From positions 1 to 44,502 of the forward strand of contig JAEWMS010000075.1 of NCBI GenBank assembly GCA_023393115.1: a DNA stretch of 44,502 nt. The letters run 5' to 3'. A program made the translations under genes and the position numbers. Below the pieces are notes generated by a model. That model was not told the DNA's origin and made no database searches. It worked only from the letters and a program-made list of their open reading frames with translations. Source of the stretch: Bacillota bacterium (lineage in GTDB: Bacteria > Bacillota > Clostridia > Acetivibrionales > DSM-1351). This document shows, piece by piece, positions 8,344 to 16,841 of this stretch (its first letter is position 1; the number at the start of each line of letters is the position of its first letter).

Positions 8344-9171
8344 ATGGTCAAGAGTAATGACAGATTTTGTGTGCATAAGAAGGATGGTTTACAGTATATA
8401 GAATTTACGAACTTAAAAAAGTATGAAAATATATTGACTCACTGCTTTACCACAAGGCATGGCGGAGTGAGCAAGGGTGAATGTACTTCTCTGAATCTGA
8501 GCTTCAACAGGAAGGACAGCAGGGAAAATGTAATATCCAACTACCATATTATTGCTGAAGCAATTGAAGTTGATTTTAACAAAATGGTTTTGTCCAATCA
8601 GGTACACGACAATAAGATAAGATTTGTCAGTGCTGAGGACGCAGGAAAGGGTCTTGCCAGAGATAGCGACATAATCGGCTATGATGGACTTACTACAAAC
8701 GTTCCGGGCATACCCCTTGTGACATTTTATGCTGATTGTGTACCTGTATTGATGCTTGACCCTGTAAAGAAAGCAATTACAGCGGTACATTCAGGCTGGA
8801 AAAGTACTCTTGAGAATATATCCGGGGAAGCTCTTGAACTAATGAAGCAAATCTATAAAAGCGATTTGAAGGATCTTCAGATTGCCATAGGCCCATCAAT
8901 ATGCCAAGACTGCTTCGAGGTAGGAGAAGATGTGTACGGACTTTTTAAAAACAAATATCCCTGGTGTGATACATATGTAGACAGTAGGAATGGAAAGTAT
9001 TATATTAACCTTCAGCAGATAATCAGTAGAGTCCTTGCGGATGCCGGGGTTCCTGATAATAATATACTGATAAGTGGCGTTTGCACAAAATGCAATAACG
9101 ATATGTTCTTTTCGTATAGGGGAGATCATAAATGCACAGGAAGTCTTGCCGCAATAATGATGCTTAAGTAA
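8344..9171 (+). CDS. pgeF: peptidoglycan editing factor PgeF / YfiH-YlmD family multi-copper-like oxidoreductase
   Basis: This 275-residue COG1496 family protein has the zinc site formed by NQVHDN (His), YADCVPV (Cys) and VHSGWKST (His). Members have been reported to act on purine nucleosides, and the E. coli member edits peptidoglycan precursors, so the physiological role here is open. GGGAGG at 8332 precedes the ATG by 6 bases. It sits in the ymdB-to-rluD row of co-directional genes. Confidence 0.88.
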   Translation: MVKSNDRFCVHKKDGLQYIEFTNLKKYENILTHCFTTRHGGVSKGECTSLNLSFNRKDSRENVISNYHIIAEAIEVDFNKMVLSNQVHDNKIRFVSAEDAGKGLARDSDIIGYDGLTTNVPGIPLVTFYADCVPVLMLDPVKKAITAVHSGWKSTLENISGEALELMKQIYKSDLKDLQIAIGPSICQDCFEVGEDVYGLFKNKYPWCDTYVDSRNGKYYINLQQIISRVLADAGVPDNNILISGVCTKCNNDMFFSYRGDHKCTGSLAAIMMLK

Positions 9172-9227
9172 AATACATTTATCTTAAGGTAATAATTTAT
9201 TGTGAACGAAGGAGAAAATAGAACGGA

Positions 9228-10937
9228 ATGAAACAGAAATTAAAAGTATTATTATTATTTATTGTAATAGGTGTTCTGCTCAGTGCCTGTACCGTTAATC
9301 TGGACAGAAACACCGCTGTCGAGGAAGAGCTCTATGAGGATAAATATGATATTGTAGATAGAGGCCCGGTAAAGGGGGGAGCAATACGGCTATTTTCAAC
9401 TCCTGTTGATACTCTTAACCCTATTCTTACAAGTAACATATATGTTCAGGACTTTCTAGGATTTGTTTATGAAGGATTATATACTATAAATACTGAGCAG
9501 CAGCTGGTTCCGGTACTTACTAAAAGTTCCATGTTATCAGCCGATGGCCTGACTCTTACAATTTACCTAAAGGATAACGTTAAATGGCATGATAAGATGC
9601 CCTTTAAATCTGAAGATGTTGTGTTTACAATAAATACTCTATTGGATAAAAATATTACCAGCGTTTATAAAAAAAACGTACAGTATATTGAATCAGCTAC
9701 CTCAAGCGGGAACAATGTAATAATAAAGCTCAAGCAGCCCTATTCTCTTATTAAGTATGAGCTGACTTTTCCCATTTTGCCTGCACATCATTTTTTAAAT
9801 GAAAAGCTTACTGATAAAAAATCCAAGGCAAATCTATCACCTGTAGGAACAGGACCTTACGCCATGAGTTCCTATAGTGAGGAAACCGGAGTTAAGCTAA
9901 AACTGAATGAGGAATGGTGGAATGCAGAGGGGGATAAAGTTGAAGAGGCAAGTAATTCTTCAGAAGGCAAAACCGGAGAGGTTCAATCCGAAAATAAAAA
10001 GACTGATTTAAAGCTGCCATATCTATCAACAATCGAAATAAAGATTTTCAATAATACCAGCAGTGCAAATGCGGCATTTCAGGCCAGAGACATAGATGTC
10101 CTTCCTGCTCAGTACAGTGAATATAGAAAATATATAGGCAGAACAGATATAACACTAAAAAGATTTCCCGGTAAAAACTTTGAGTTTTTATCCTTAAACA
10201 CAAAAAAAGGTGTTTTAACCGATAAACGCTTAAGGAATACATTAAACTACCTGATCGATAAGAAACAGCTGGTGGATACGGCGGCCTCAGGAATTGCAAC
10301 ACCGGCTGAAATCCCTGTTAATCCGAATTCATGGATATACCAGCTAATTAATTTTGAGCAGAATGACGGTCTGAGTAAGGCAAAAGAACTCCTTACCCAA
10401 AGCGGTTATGTGTTGGATTCGAAGAATAAGTATGTAAAAAAGGGAAGTAAAAAAGTGCTGACTTTGAAAATGATTGTAAACGAAGATAATTCATATAGAT
10501 TCAATACAGCCACAGAGATTTCATCTCAGCTTGAAAAAAACGGTATAGCTGTTGACGTGGTAAAGCTGCCGTGGGATAGCTATATGAATGCATTGAAAAC
10601 CGGAGCATATGATTTGGCTTTGTCGGGCTACAGGATTTCATCAGTTCCGGATTTGTCCTTTGCATACTCATCAGCAGAAATACAATCGGGACTCAATGTT
10701 TCAGGATACAGCAACCCAACTGCTGACCAATATCTCCAGCAGATATTGATGGAAGGTAATAGTGAAAGTCAAAAGAACCTTTATAAAAGCTTACTGAATA
10801 TAGTGGTTGAGGACAGGCCGTATATTGGTTTATACTTTTTAAATGAAAGTATGATGTACAGCAAAAATATTAGAGGTGCTGTTAATCCTCATGTTTGGAA
10901 CAAGTTTAATGATATAACAAAGTGGTATTTACCATAA
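9228..10937 (+). CDS. orphan family-5 extracellular solute-binding lipoprotein (oligopeptide type)
   Basis: This 569-residue SBP_bac_5 protein (OppA/DppA/AppA-like) is exported and lipid-anchored: a basic start, a hydrophobic stretch and the lipobox LLSAC with Cys near residue 21. The family core is visible as VPVLTKSSMLSADGLTLT, the WHDKMPFKSEDVVFTIN segment and GTGPYAMSSY. No permease or ATPase genes are beside it. It lies between pgeF and lspA, the peptidase that would process it. An acidic low-complexity insert (around residues 235-260) is unusual for the family. The Shine-Dalgarno spacing is long (about 13 bases), so expression may be modest. Confidence 0.85.
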   Translation: MKQKLKVLLLFIVIGVLLSACTVNLDRNTAVEEELYEDKYDIVDRGPVKGGAIRLFSTPVDTLNPILTSNIYVQDFLGFVYEGLYTINTEQQLVPVLTKSSMLSADGLTLTIYLKDNVKWHDKMPFKSEDVVFTINTLLDKNITSVYKKNVQYIESATSSGNNVIIKLKQPYSLIKYELTFPILPAHHFLNEKLTDKKSKANLSPVGTGPYAMSSYSEETGVKLKLNEEWWNAEGDKVEEASNSSEGKTGEVQSENKKTDLKLPYLSTIEIKIFNNTSSANAAFQARDIDVLPAQYSEYRKYIGRTDITLKRFPGKNFEFLSLNTKKGVLTDKRLRNTLNYLIDKKQLVDTAASGIATPAEIPVNPNSWIYQLINFEQNDGLSKAKELLTQSGYVLDSKNKYVKKGSKKVLTLKMIVNEDNSYRFNTATEISSQLEKNGIAVDVVKLPWDSYMNALKTGAYDLALSGYRISSVPDLSFAYSSAEIQSGLNVSGYSNPTADQYLQQILMEGNSESQKNLYKSLLNIVVEDRPYIGLYFLNESMMYSKNIRGAVNPHVWNKFNDITKWYLP

Positions 10938-10972
10938 GAATGTCAGACAGTAGGGGTATAAATATTTATTTT

Positions 10973-10986
10973 CGCTGAAAGCAGCG
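10973..10986 (+). promoter_or_regulatory. hairpin immediately 5' of the lspA ribosome site
   Basis: CGCTG-AAAG-CAGCG, a perfect 5-bp stem ending about 4 bases before the GGGAGA ribosome site of lspA. It is one member of the pre-Shine-Dalgarno hairpin series seen across this window. Confidence 0.5.
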
Positions 10987-11000
10987 GGACGGGAGACTAT

Positions 11001-11486
11001 ATGATTTGGGCATTAATAATAATCGTAGGATTTGCTTTGGACAGATTAACAAAGATGTGGGTGTTGGAGCAGGTTATAGGGAATCCAATAACGGTAATTA
11101 ATAATTTTTTCTATGTAAGGCATTTGGAGAATGAAGGTGCTGCCTTTAGTATTTTACAGGGAAAGACTGTGCTGCTGATCATAATGACGTCTATTGTTGC
11201 GCTGGTAATACTGGGGATACTAATAAAGAATAAAGACAAATTTCTTAGAGCTACTCTGTCGCTGATACTTGCTGGTGCGTTAGGAAATCTGTTTGACAGA
11301 ATATTCAGAGGAGGAAGAGTAGTTGATTTTCTGGAGTTTCACTTCGGAAATTATGTGTTTCCAACCTTTAATGTGGCAGATTGCTTTGTTGTAGTAGGAA
11401 CAATACTTTTAGCCATATACATTCTGTTTATTTATAAAGAAGACAGTAAAGAGGGAGCTGTAAAGGCAGACGACGATACAAAATAA
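11001..11486 (+). CDS. lspA: lipoprotein signal peptidase II
   Basis: Removes the signal peptide of diacylated prolipoproteins at the lipobox cysteine. It has 161 residues and four predicted membrane helices. The catalytic aspartates are D99 in GNLFDRIFRGG and D127 in FNVADCF. Three lipoproteins in this window (9228, 36805, 43235) are natural substrates. It is directly followed by rluD, the order usual in Firmicutes. Confidence 0.95.
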   Translation: MIWALIIIVGFALDRLTKMWVLEQVIGNPITVINNFFYVRHLENEGAAFSILQGKTVLLIIMTSIVALVILGILIKNKDKFLRATLSLILAGALGNLFDRIFRGGRVVDFLEFHFGNYVFPTFNVADCFVVVGTILLAIYILFIYKEDSKEGAVKADDDTK

Positions 11487-11561
11487 AGATCAAATGTTGT
11501 GATGCATGTAAAAAGAATTTAACACTAAAGTTGAAAGTAAATATAATTTTCGGAGGCAATT

Positions 11562-12476
11562 TTGAAGGAATTAAATTTAGAGTGTGATGAAAACGCTGCT
11601 CGTATAGATGCCTGGCTGGCGGGCAAATTGGAGGAATACTCCAGGTCTTATATTCAAAAACTTTGTCAGGACGGAAATATCAAGGTAAACGGAGTACAGG
11701 TCAAGTCCAATTACAAGCTTAAAACAGGTGACCTGGTAACGGCTCAGATTCCAACAGCAGAAGTATTGCAGGTAACCGCCGAGGAGATACCTTTGGATAT
11801 TGTTTATGAGGACGAACATATAGTTGTTATAAACAAGCCAAAAGGAATGGTAGTGCATCCGGCCGCAGGAAACTATTCCGGAACACTGGTAAACGCTTTG
11901 ATGAAACATTGCGGGGAAAGTCTGTCGGACATCAATGGTGTAATACGCCCTGGGATTGTTCACAGAATAGACAAGGATACTTCGGGACTACTTGTAGTTG
12001 CTAAAAACAACCATGCCCACGAATTTCTATCAAAAAAGCTCAAGACTCACGATATTAAGAGAGAGTATATTGCACTGGTTGAAGGAATAATTTATGAAAA
12101 TGCCGGAAAAATAGATGCGCCTATAGGAAGACACCCTGTCGAACGAAAAAAAATGAGTGTAAACCTTAAAACAGGAAGGAATGCTATCACCCATTTCAGG
12201 GTGCTTGAAAGATTCCCTTCAGCCACTTATCTTGAACTAAAGCTTGAAACAGGCAGGACCCATCAGATAAGAGTCCATATGTCATATATTAATCACCCCA
12301 TAATCGGTGACGAAGTATATGGGAGAAAAAAGCAAAGGTTTGATACTCAGGGACAGGTACTTCACGCAAGAAGGCTGACTTTTGAGCATCCTGTAACAGG
12401 TAGGCTTATGGAATTTGAGACTCCGGTACCGGAATATTTTACTAGACTCATTAAGGAGCTGGCTGAAGTAAAGTAA
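11562..12476 (+). CDS. rluD: RluA/RluD family 23S rRNA pseudouridine synthase
   Basis: A 304-residue pseudouridine synthase with an N-terminal S4 RNA-binding domain (residues about 12-75) and a catalytic domain containing HRIDKDTSGLLVVAKN, catalytic Asp at residue 139. GRTHQIRVHM near the C-terminus is also family-typical. The start is TTG at 11562, with CGGAGG 5 bases upstream. RluD-type enzymes modify helix 69 of 23S rRNA; exact target assignment among RluA-family paralogues is uncertain. Confidence 0.9.
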   Translation: MKELNLECDENAARIDAWLAGKLEEYSRSYIQKLCQDGNIKVNGVQVKSNYKLKTGDLVTAQIPTAEVLQVTAEEIPLDIVYEDEHIVVINKPKGMVVHPAAGNYSGTLVNALMKHCGESLSDINGVIRPGIVHRIDKDTSGLLVVAKNNHAHEFLSKKLKTHDIKREYIALVEGIIYENAGKIDAPIGRHPVERKKMSVNLKTGRNAITHFRVLERFPSATYLELKLETGRTHQIRVHMSYINHPIIGDEVYGRKKQRFDTQGQVLHARRLTFEHPVTGRLMEFETPVPEYFTRLIKELAEVK

Positions 12477-12508
12477 ACAAAATTATTTATATTTTTGGAG
12501 AGAACCGG

Positions 12509-12595
12509 ATGGATAACAATACCTCCTACAAGACCGGACAGTTATTTGAAAATTCATCTTTTAGCCGCGGTCATTTTTACTATTGTAAATTATAA
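12509..12595 (+). CDS. possible 28-residue peptide between rluD and the pyr promoter
   Basis: A short ORF, MDNNTSYKTGQLFENSSF and ten more residues, starting at ATG with TTTTTGGAGAG about 7 bases upstream and ending just before the pyr operon promoter. It shows no membrane segment and matches no peptide I recognise. The good ribosome site is the only support. Confidence 0.3.
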   Translation: MDNNTSYKTGQLFENSSFSRGHFYYCKL

Positions 12596-12614
12596 AAAAA
12601 GTTTATATTAGTTA

Positions 12615-12643
12615 TGGACAATGACATTTTGTTATGTTATGCT
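12615..12643 (+). promoter_or_regulatory. pyr operon promoter
   Basis: TGGACA (12615-12620), a 17-base spacer and TATGCT (12638-12643). The start of transcription would be near 12650, about 25 bases before the PyrR-binding loop, which fits an attenuation leader. Confidence 0.55.
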
Positions 12644-12671
12644 TTAAGAAATAAATGGATTTACCTTTAAA

Positions 12672-12829
12672 TTAGTCCAGTGAGGCTATAAGGTGAGAGA
12701 TATTAAACTGACATCATTTCTATAATCGCAGGATGGATTCTGACTGTAAGGTTGGATTCACCAAAAGGTTATATTTTGATATGTTAAGCTTCTTGCCAAG
12801 CTAATAGCTTTGGGCAGGGAGCTTTTTTA
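12672..12829 (+). promoter_or_regulatory. PyrR-dependent transcription attenuator of the pyr operon
   Basis: The sequence AGTCCAGTGAGGCTATAAGG at 12674-12693, followed by TGAGA, matches the conserved PyrR-binding loop of Gram-positive pyr leaders. About 90 bases later a strong terminator, AAGCTTCTTGCC...GGGCAGGGAGCTT followed by a T run (12786-12829), precedes pyrR. Established model: PyrR with UMP binds the loop, blocks the antiterminator and lets the terminator form. The operon's first gene encodes PyrR itself. Confidence 0.85.
12786..12829 (+). terminator. attenuator terminator in the pyr leader
   Basis: A long stem pairs AAGCTTCTTGCCAAGCT with AGCTTTGGGCAGGGAGCTT and is followed by TTTTTTA. 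It lies 130 bases upstream of pyrR and is the termination half of the attenuator. Confidence 0.8.
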
Positions 12830-12958
12830 GTACCCATCATACAGTAAGGTTGTAAACTTAAGTAAATTAAAACGGTTATACTAATTATTGATAAGAAATA
12901 AGTAAATATCTAAACAGTTCATATATTAACAATCATTAAAAAAGAGAGGATGATCAGA

Positions 12959-13495
12959 ATGCAAAAAACAGAAATAATGGATGAAAGCGCAATAAGCAGA
13001 GCCATTACAAGAATTTCTCATGAGATCATTGAAAAGAATAAGGGAATTGAAAATCTTGTACTGATTGGGATTCAGAGAAGAGGGGTTCCTCTTGCTAAAA
13101 GGATTGCAGAAAAAATTAAAAGCGTTGAAAGTTGTGAGATTCCTGTAGGCATTCTGGATATCACCTTGTACCGCGATGATCTGAGCTTGTTAAATGAACA
13201 TCCTGTAATAAACGGAACAGAAATCAATTTTGACATTGTCAATAAAAAGGTGGTTCTTGTAGATGACGTTATTTATACCGGAAGAACTGTGAGAGCTGCA
13301 ATTGATGCATTAATGGATATTAACAGACCACAAATGATACAGCTGGCAGTGCTTATTGACAGGGGGCATCGTGAACTGCCAATCAGAGCCGATTATGTGG
13401 GTAAAAATGTTCCTACCTCAAGAAGTGAAATAGTTCATGTAAATGTCCTGGAAATCGATGGTGATAACAGCGTTACTATTTCAAACAAAGAATAG
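12959..13495 (+). CDS. pyrR: bifunctional pyr operon attenuator / uracil phosphoribosyltransferase
   Basis: A 178-residue PRT-fold protein that binds pyr mRNA in response to UMP and has weak uracil phosphoribosyltransferase activity. The PRPP loop VVLVDDVIYTGRTVRAAID is near residue 100, and IGIQRRGVPLA (about 40) matches the family's 5'-phosphate region. The start is set at ATG 12959 because GAGAGGA (12944-12950) is 8 bases upstream; the in-frame ATG at 12950 overlaps that site. It is the first gene of the operon, directly downstream of its own target site. Confidence 0.95.
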   Translation: MQKTEIMDESAISRAITRISHEIIEKNKGIENLVLIGIQRRGVPLAKRIAEKIKSVESCEIPVGILDITLYRDDLSLLNEHPVINGTEINFDIVNKKVVLVDDVIYTGRTVRAAIDALMDINRPQMIQLAVLIDRGHRELPIRADYVGKNVPTSRSEIVHVNVLEIDGDNSVTISNKE

Positions 13496-13509
13496 ATGGG
13501 AGAGTAAGT

Positions 13510-14454
13510 ATGAACCTAAAGTCAAAAGATTTGCTGGGGCTTAGAGATATTACGGCTGAAGAAATTGAATATATCTTAAATACGGCAAAAACCATGAAGT
13601 ATATTCTCAGCTCCAACAATAAAAAAACAGCTCATCTTCAAGGAAAGTCCATTATTACTCTATTTTATGAAAACAGCACAAGAACAAGACTTTCCTTTGA
13701 ACTGGCATCAAAATATATGGGTGCCAATGCTGCAAATATCTCTGCTTCCAGCAGCAGCGTTCAAAAGGGAGAAACACTTATTGATACAGGAAAAACAATA
13801 GACAGTATGGGCTCAGATGTAATAATAATCCGGCATCCAATGTCGGGAGCACCTCATCTTCTGGCCCAAAACGTAAAATCCTCTATAATAAATGCCGGGG
13901 ATGGTATGAATGAGCATCCTACACAGGCACTTCTTGACATGTTTACCATGGTCGAGAAAAAAGGGAGTCTGAAGGGTTTAAAGGTTGCAATAATTGGAGA
14001 CATCCTTCACAGCAGAGTAGCTAGAAGTAATATATGGGGACTTACAAAAATGGGAGCCGAAGTCAATGTATCGGGCCCTGCAACCTTGATTCCTCCGGGG
14101 ATCGAAAAGCTTGGTGTAAATGTATTCAGCACTGTACAGGAAGCAATTCTTGATGCGGATGTTGTAATGAGTCTTAGAATACAGCTTGAACGACAGAAAA
14201 AGGGTCTGTTCCCGTCCATCAGAGAATACTCCAGATTCTTCGGGCTGGACGAAAAGAGACTCAGACTGGCAAAGGAGGATGCCCTTGTGATGCATCCGGG
14301 ACCTGTAAACAGGGGAGTAGAGCTTTCATCAGCAGTTATGGACGGAGATCAATCCACCATAAATGAACAGGTTACAAACGGTGTTGCCATCAGAATGGCT
14401 TTACTATATCTATTGACCAGGAAGAATGCGATGGAAAGTGAGAGCAATCTATAG
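13510..14454 (+). CDS. pyrB: aspartate carbamoyltransferase catalytic chain
   Basis: Condenses carbamoyl phosphate with aspartate, the second step of UMP synthesis. It has 314 residues. FYENSTRTRLSFELA (about 58-72) is the carbamoyl-phosphate site, HPTQALLDMFT (about 137) contributes to the active site and MHPGPVNRG (about 262) is the C-terminal signature. No pyrI regulatory chain is present, which is normal in Firmicutes where control is through PyrR. It is 14 bases after pyrR. Confidence 0.95.
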   Translation: MNLKSKDLLGLRDITAEEIEYILNTAKTMKYILSSNNKKTAHLQGKSIITLFYENSTRTRLSFELASKYMGANAANISASSSSVQKGETLIDTGKTIDSMGSDVIIIRHPMSGAPHLLAQNVKSSIINAGDGMNEHPTQALLDMFTMVEKKGSLKGLKVAIIGDILHSRVARSNIWGLTKMGAEVNVSGPATLIPPGIEKLGVNVFSTVQEAILDADVVMSLRIQLERQKKGLFPSIREYSRFFGLDEKRLRLAKEDALVMHPGPVNRGVELSSAVMDGDQSTINEQVTNGVAIRMALLYLLTRKNAMESESNL

Positions 14455-14474
14455 TTTATCGCTTATCGCATAGC

Positions 14475-14497
14475 CAAAATCTGAATTGCAGATTTTG
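14475..14497 (+). promoter_or_regulatory. hairpin immediately 5' of the pyrC ribosome site
   Basis: CAAAATCTG (14475-14483), a 5-base loop and CAGATTTTG (14489-14497): a perfect 9-bp stem ending 12 bases before the GGAGGA of pyrC. It lacks a following T run, so it is not a terminator. Processing or stability element is the likeliest role (inference). Confidence 0.6.
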
Positions 14498-14522
14498 AAG
14501 TATATATTTGGAGGAAGCGCGA

Positions 14523-15809
14523 ATGAAGTTATTGATTAAGAATGGACATGTTATAGATGCTAAAAGCGGTCTGGACAAGGTCACCGATATTTTGATCGAG
14601 GATGGAGTTGTAGCTGAAATAGAAAGTGAAATTGATTCTACAGGCTGTGAGATAATACAAGCAGATGAAATGTATGTAATACCTGGGCTTGTGGATGCCC
14701 ATTGCCATCTGAGAGATCCGGGCTTCGAGTATAAGGAAGACATAGAATCTGGAACAAGGAGTGCTGCAAAAGGTGGGTTTACCTCTGTAGCCTGTATGCC
14801 TAACACCAATCCTGTTCTGGACAATGAAGCAATGATAAAATATGTTATAAATAAAGCAAAGTCGGACGGTTTGGTGAATGTTTATCCCATAGGTGCCGTA
14901 TCAAAAGGGCTTAAGGGTGAGGAGTTAAGTGAAATAGGCGAACTGAAGTTTGCAGGGGCTGTTGCTCTTTCAGATGACGGAAGACCGATAAATAACTCGT
15001 CCTTAATGAAAAAAGCAATGCAGTATGCATCAATGTTTGACATAACCATAATCTCACACTGCGAGGATCTTGACCTGGTTGATGAGGGTCTGATGAATGA
15101 AGGCTACTACTCATCAATATTAGGCTTAAAAGGAAATCCGGCTCCTGCCGAGGAGGTTATGATTGCAAGAGATCTCATACTGGCAGAATATACAAAGGCA
15201 ACCGTTCATATAGCTCACGTGAGCACCGAGCTTGGTGTGGATTTAATAAGAAATGCAAAAAGAAGAGGTGTAAGGGTTACGGCAGAAACCTGTCCACATT
15301 ACTTTACACTGACAGATCAAGCCTGTGAAGGCTTTAATACAAACGCTAAAGTAAATCCTCCTTTAAGGACTCAAAAGGACGTAGATGCCATTATTGAGGG
15401 TTTGAAGGATGGAACCATAGATATCATATCAACAGATCACGCGCCTCATCACAAGGACGAAAAGAATGTTGAATTCAAACAGGCCGCAAACGGAATGGTT
15501 GGATTTGAAACTGCTTTCCCACTGGCAATAACCTATCTGGTAAAACCGGGTCATCTTACACTAAATCAACTGGTTCAAAAAATGTGCGTCAACCCTTCGA
15601 AAATGCTTGGTTTGAATAAAGGAGCAATTGAAGTCGGATTTAGTGCAGATCTAATGGTTTTCAATATAAATGAACAATATACTGTAGACATAAACAAACT
15701 GGAATCTAAGAGTAATAATTCGCCTTTTAACGGTTTCAAACTCTTTGGACAGCCTCAATATACAATAATCGGTGGGAATCCGGTAGTAAGGTCGGGGCAG
15801 CTGATATAA
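14523..15809 (+). CDS. pyrC: dihydroorotase, class I
   Basis: Zinc amidohydrolase that cyclises carbamoyl-aspartate to dihydroorotate. It has 428 residues. DAHCHLRDPGFEYKED (about 59) carries the metal histidines and substrate arginine, SHCEDLDL and VHIAHVST supply further ligands, and ISTDHAPHH (about 303) holds the catalytic aspartate. The ATG at 14523 lies 7 bases after GGAGGA; an in-frame TTG at 14508 precedes the ribosome site and is rejected. Confidence 0.95.
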   Translation: MKLLIKNGHVIDAKSGLDKVTDILIEDGVVAEIESEIDSTGCEIIQADEMYVIPGLVDAHCHLRDPGFEYKEDIESGTRSAAKGGFTSVACMPNTNPVLDNEAMIKYVINKAKSDGLVNVYPIGAVSKGLKGEELSEIGELKFAGAVALSDDGRPINNSSLMKKAMQYASMFDITIISHCEDLDLVDEGLMNEGYYSSILGLKGNPAPAEEVMIARDLILAEYTKATVHIAHVSTELGVDLIRNAKRRGVRVTAETCPHYFTLTDQACEGFNTNAKVNPPLRTQKDVDAIIEGLKDGTIDIISTDHAPHHKDEKNVEFKQAANGMVGFETAFPLAITYLVKPGHLTLNQLVQKMCVNPSKMLGLNKGAIEVGFSADLMVFNINEQYTVDINKLESKSNNSPFNGFKLFGQPQYTIIGGNPVVRSGQLI

Positions 15810-15827
15810 CGGGGAAATAGTAGATTG

Positions 15828-15879
15828 TTTTTCACTAGTATTCTGTACGTGCAAAAGTACGTAGATGGAGGTTAATATG
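15828..15879 (+). promoter_or_regulatory. hairpin leader of pyrF, related to the ybaK-type leader
   Basis: A TTTTTCACTAGTATTCTGT segment, a small hairpin (TACGT ... ACGTA, 15846-15863) and GGAGGTTAATATG. The order and end sequence resemble the leaders at 25663, 31741 and 40979, but the stem sequence is different. Confidence 0.35.
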
Positions 15880-16818
15880 TTTATTGACAGACTTATTGAA
15901 GGTATCAGAGAAAAGAATAATCCTACTGTTGTGGGACTGGATCCGAAGCTTGAATATGTACCCTCATTTATCAAGGAAAAAGCTTTTAAAGAATATGGGG
16001 TAAACCTGAAAGGGGCAGCTCAGGCTATCATTCAATTTAACAAGCAGTTGATAGATGCCATATATGACCAGGTGCCTGCTGTAAAACCTCAGTTGGCCTA
16101 CTACGAAATGTATGGCGTTGAGGGAATGATTGCCTTTGAAGAAACCTGCAGGTACGCAAAAAGTAAAGGAATGCTGGTTATAGCAGATGGAAAGAGAAAT
16201 GATATTGGTACCACTGCAGAAGCATATTCAAAAGCTTTTTTGGGGGAAACCATACTTACAGAAGAAATTAGGGAAAAAGCTTTTGACGTGGACGCTCTGA
16301 CGGTCAGTCCATACCTGGGAGTTGATGGAATTAAGCCGTTCATTGATGATTGTGCCAATAATGATAAGGGAATATTCGTACTTGTAAAAACCTCAAACAA
16401 ATCCTCGGGACAGCTTCAGGATCTTGTAACACAGGATTGCCGTAGTATTTATGAAATAATGGCTGCATATGTAAACGACTGGGGTAAAAATGTCAAAGGA
16501 CAATATGGATACAGTAGCGTGGGAGCTGTGGTTGGAGCCACTTACCCAAACCAGGCCAAGCTGCTGAGGTCAATAATGAAGCACGCATATATCCTTGTAC
16601 CTGGATACGGAGCACAGGGTGGAACCGCAAAGGATTGTACCTACAGCTTCAATAAGGACGGCTTAGGAGCTATAGTGAATGCTTCCAGAAGTGTAATGTG
16701 TGCATACATGTCTGAAAACTGGAAGGACCGTTATGGTGAAGACAGCTTTGCAGAGGCTGCAAGAGCAGAGGTTGTCCGAATGAAAGATGATTTAAACAGT
16801 GCTCTTGAGCAAAGATAA
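15877..16818 (+). CDS. pyrF: orotidine 5'-phosphate decarboxylase, type 2
   Basis: Last step to UMP. The 313-residue length and the motif ADGKRNDIGTTAEAY (about 108) place it in the longer PyrF subfamily (TIGR02127) rather than the 230-residue classical form. VVGLDPKLEYVP at the N-terminus and VPGYGAQGG (about 245) are also typical. The ATG at 15877 is used, since the in-frame ATG at 15865 overlaps GGAGG at 15867-15871. Confidence 0.95.
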   Translation: MFIDRLIEGIREKNNPTVVGLDPKLEYVPSFIKEKAFKEYGVNLKGAAQAIIQFNKQLIDAIYDQVPAVKPQLAYYEMYGVEGMIAFEETCRYAKSKGMLVIADGKRNDIGTTAEAYSKAFLGETILTEEIREKAFDVDALTVSPYLGVDGIKPFIDDCANNDKGIFVLVKTSNKSSGQLQDLVTQDCRSIYEIMAAYVNDWGKNVKGQYGYSSVGAVVGATYPNQAKLLRSIMKHAYILVPGYGAQGGTAKDCTYSFNKDGLGAIVNASRSVMCAYMSENWKDRYGEDSFAEAARAEVVRMKDDLNSALEQR

Positions 16819-16841
16819 TTTTAGATATAGTGGAGGTCAGA

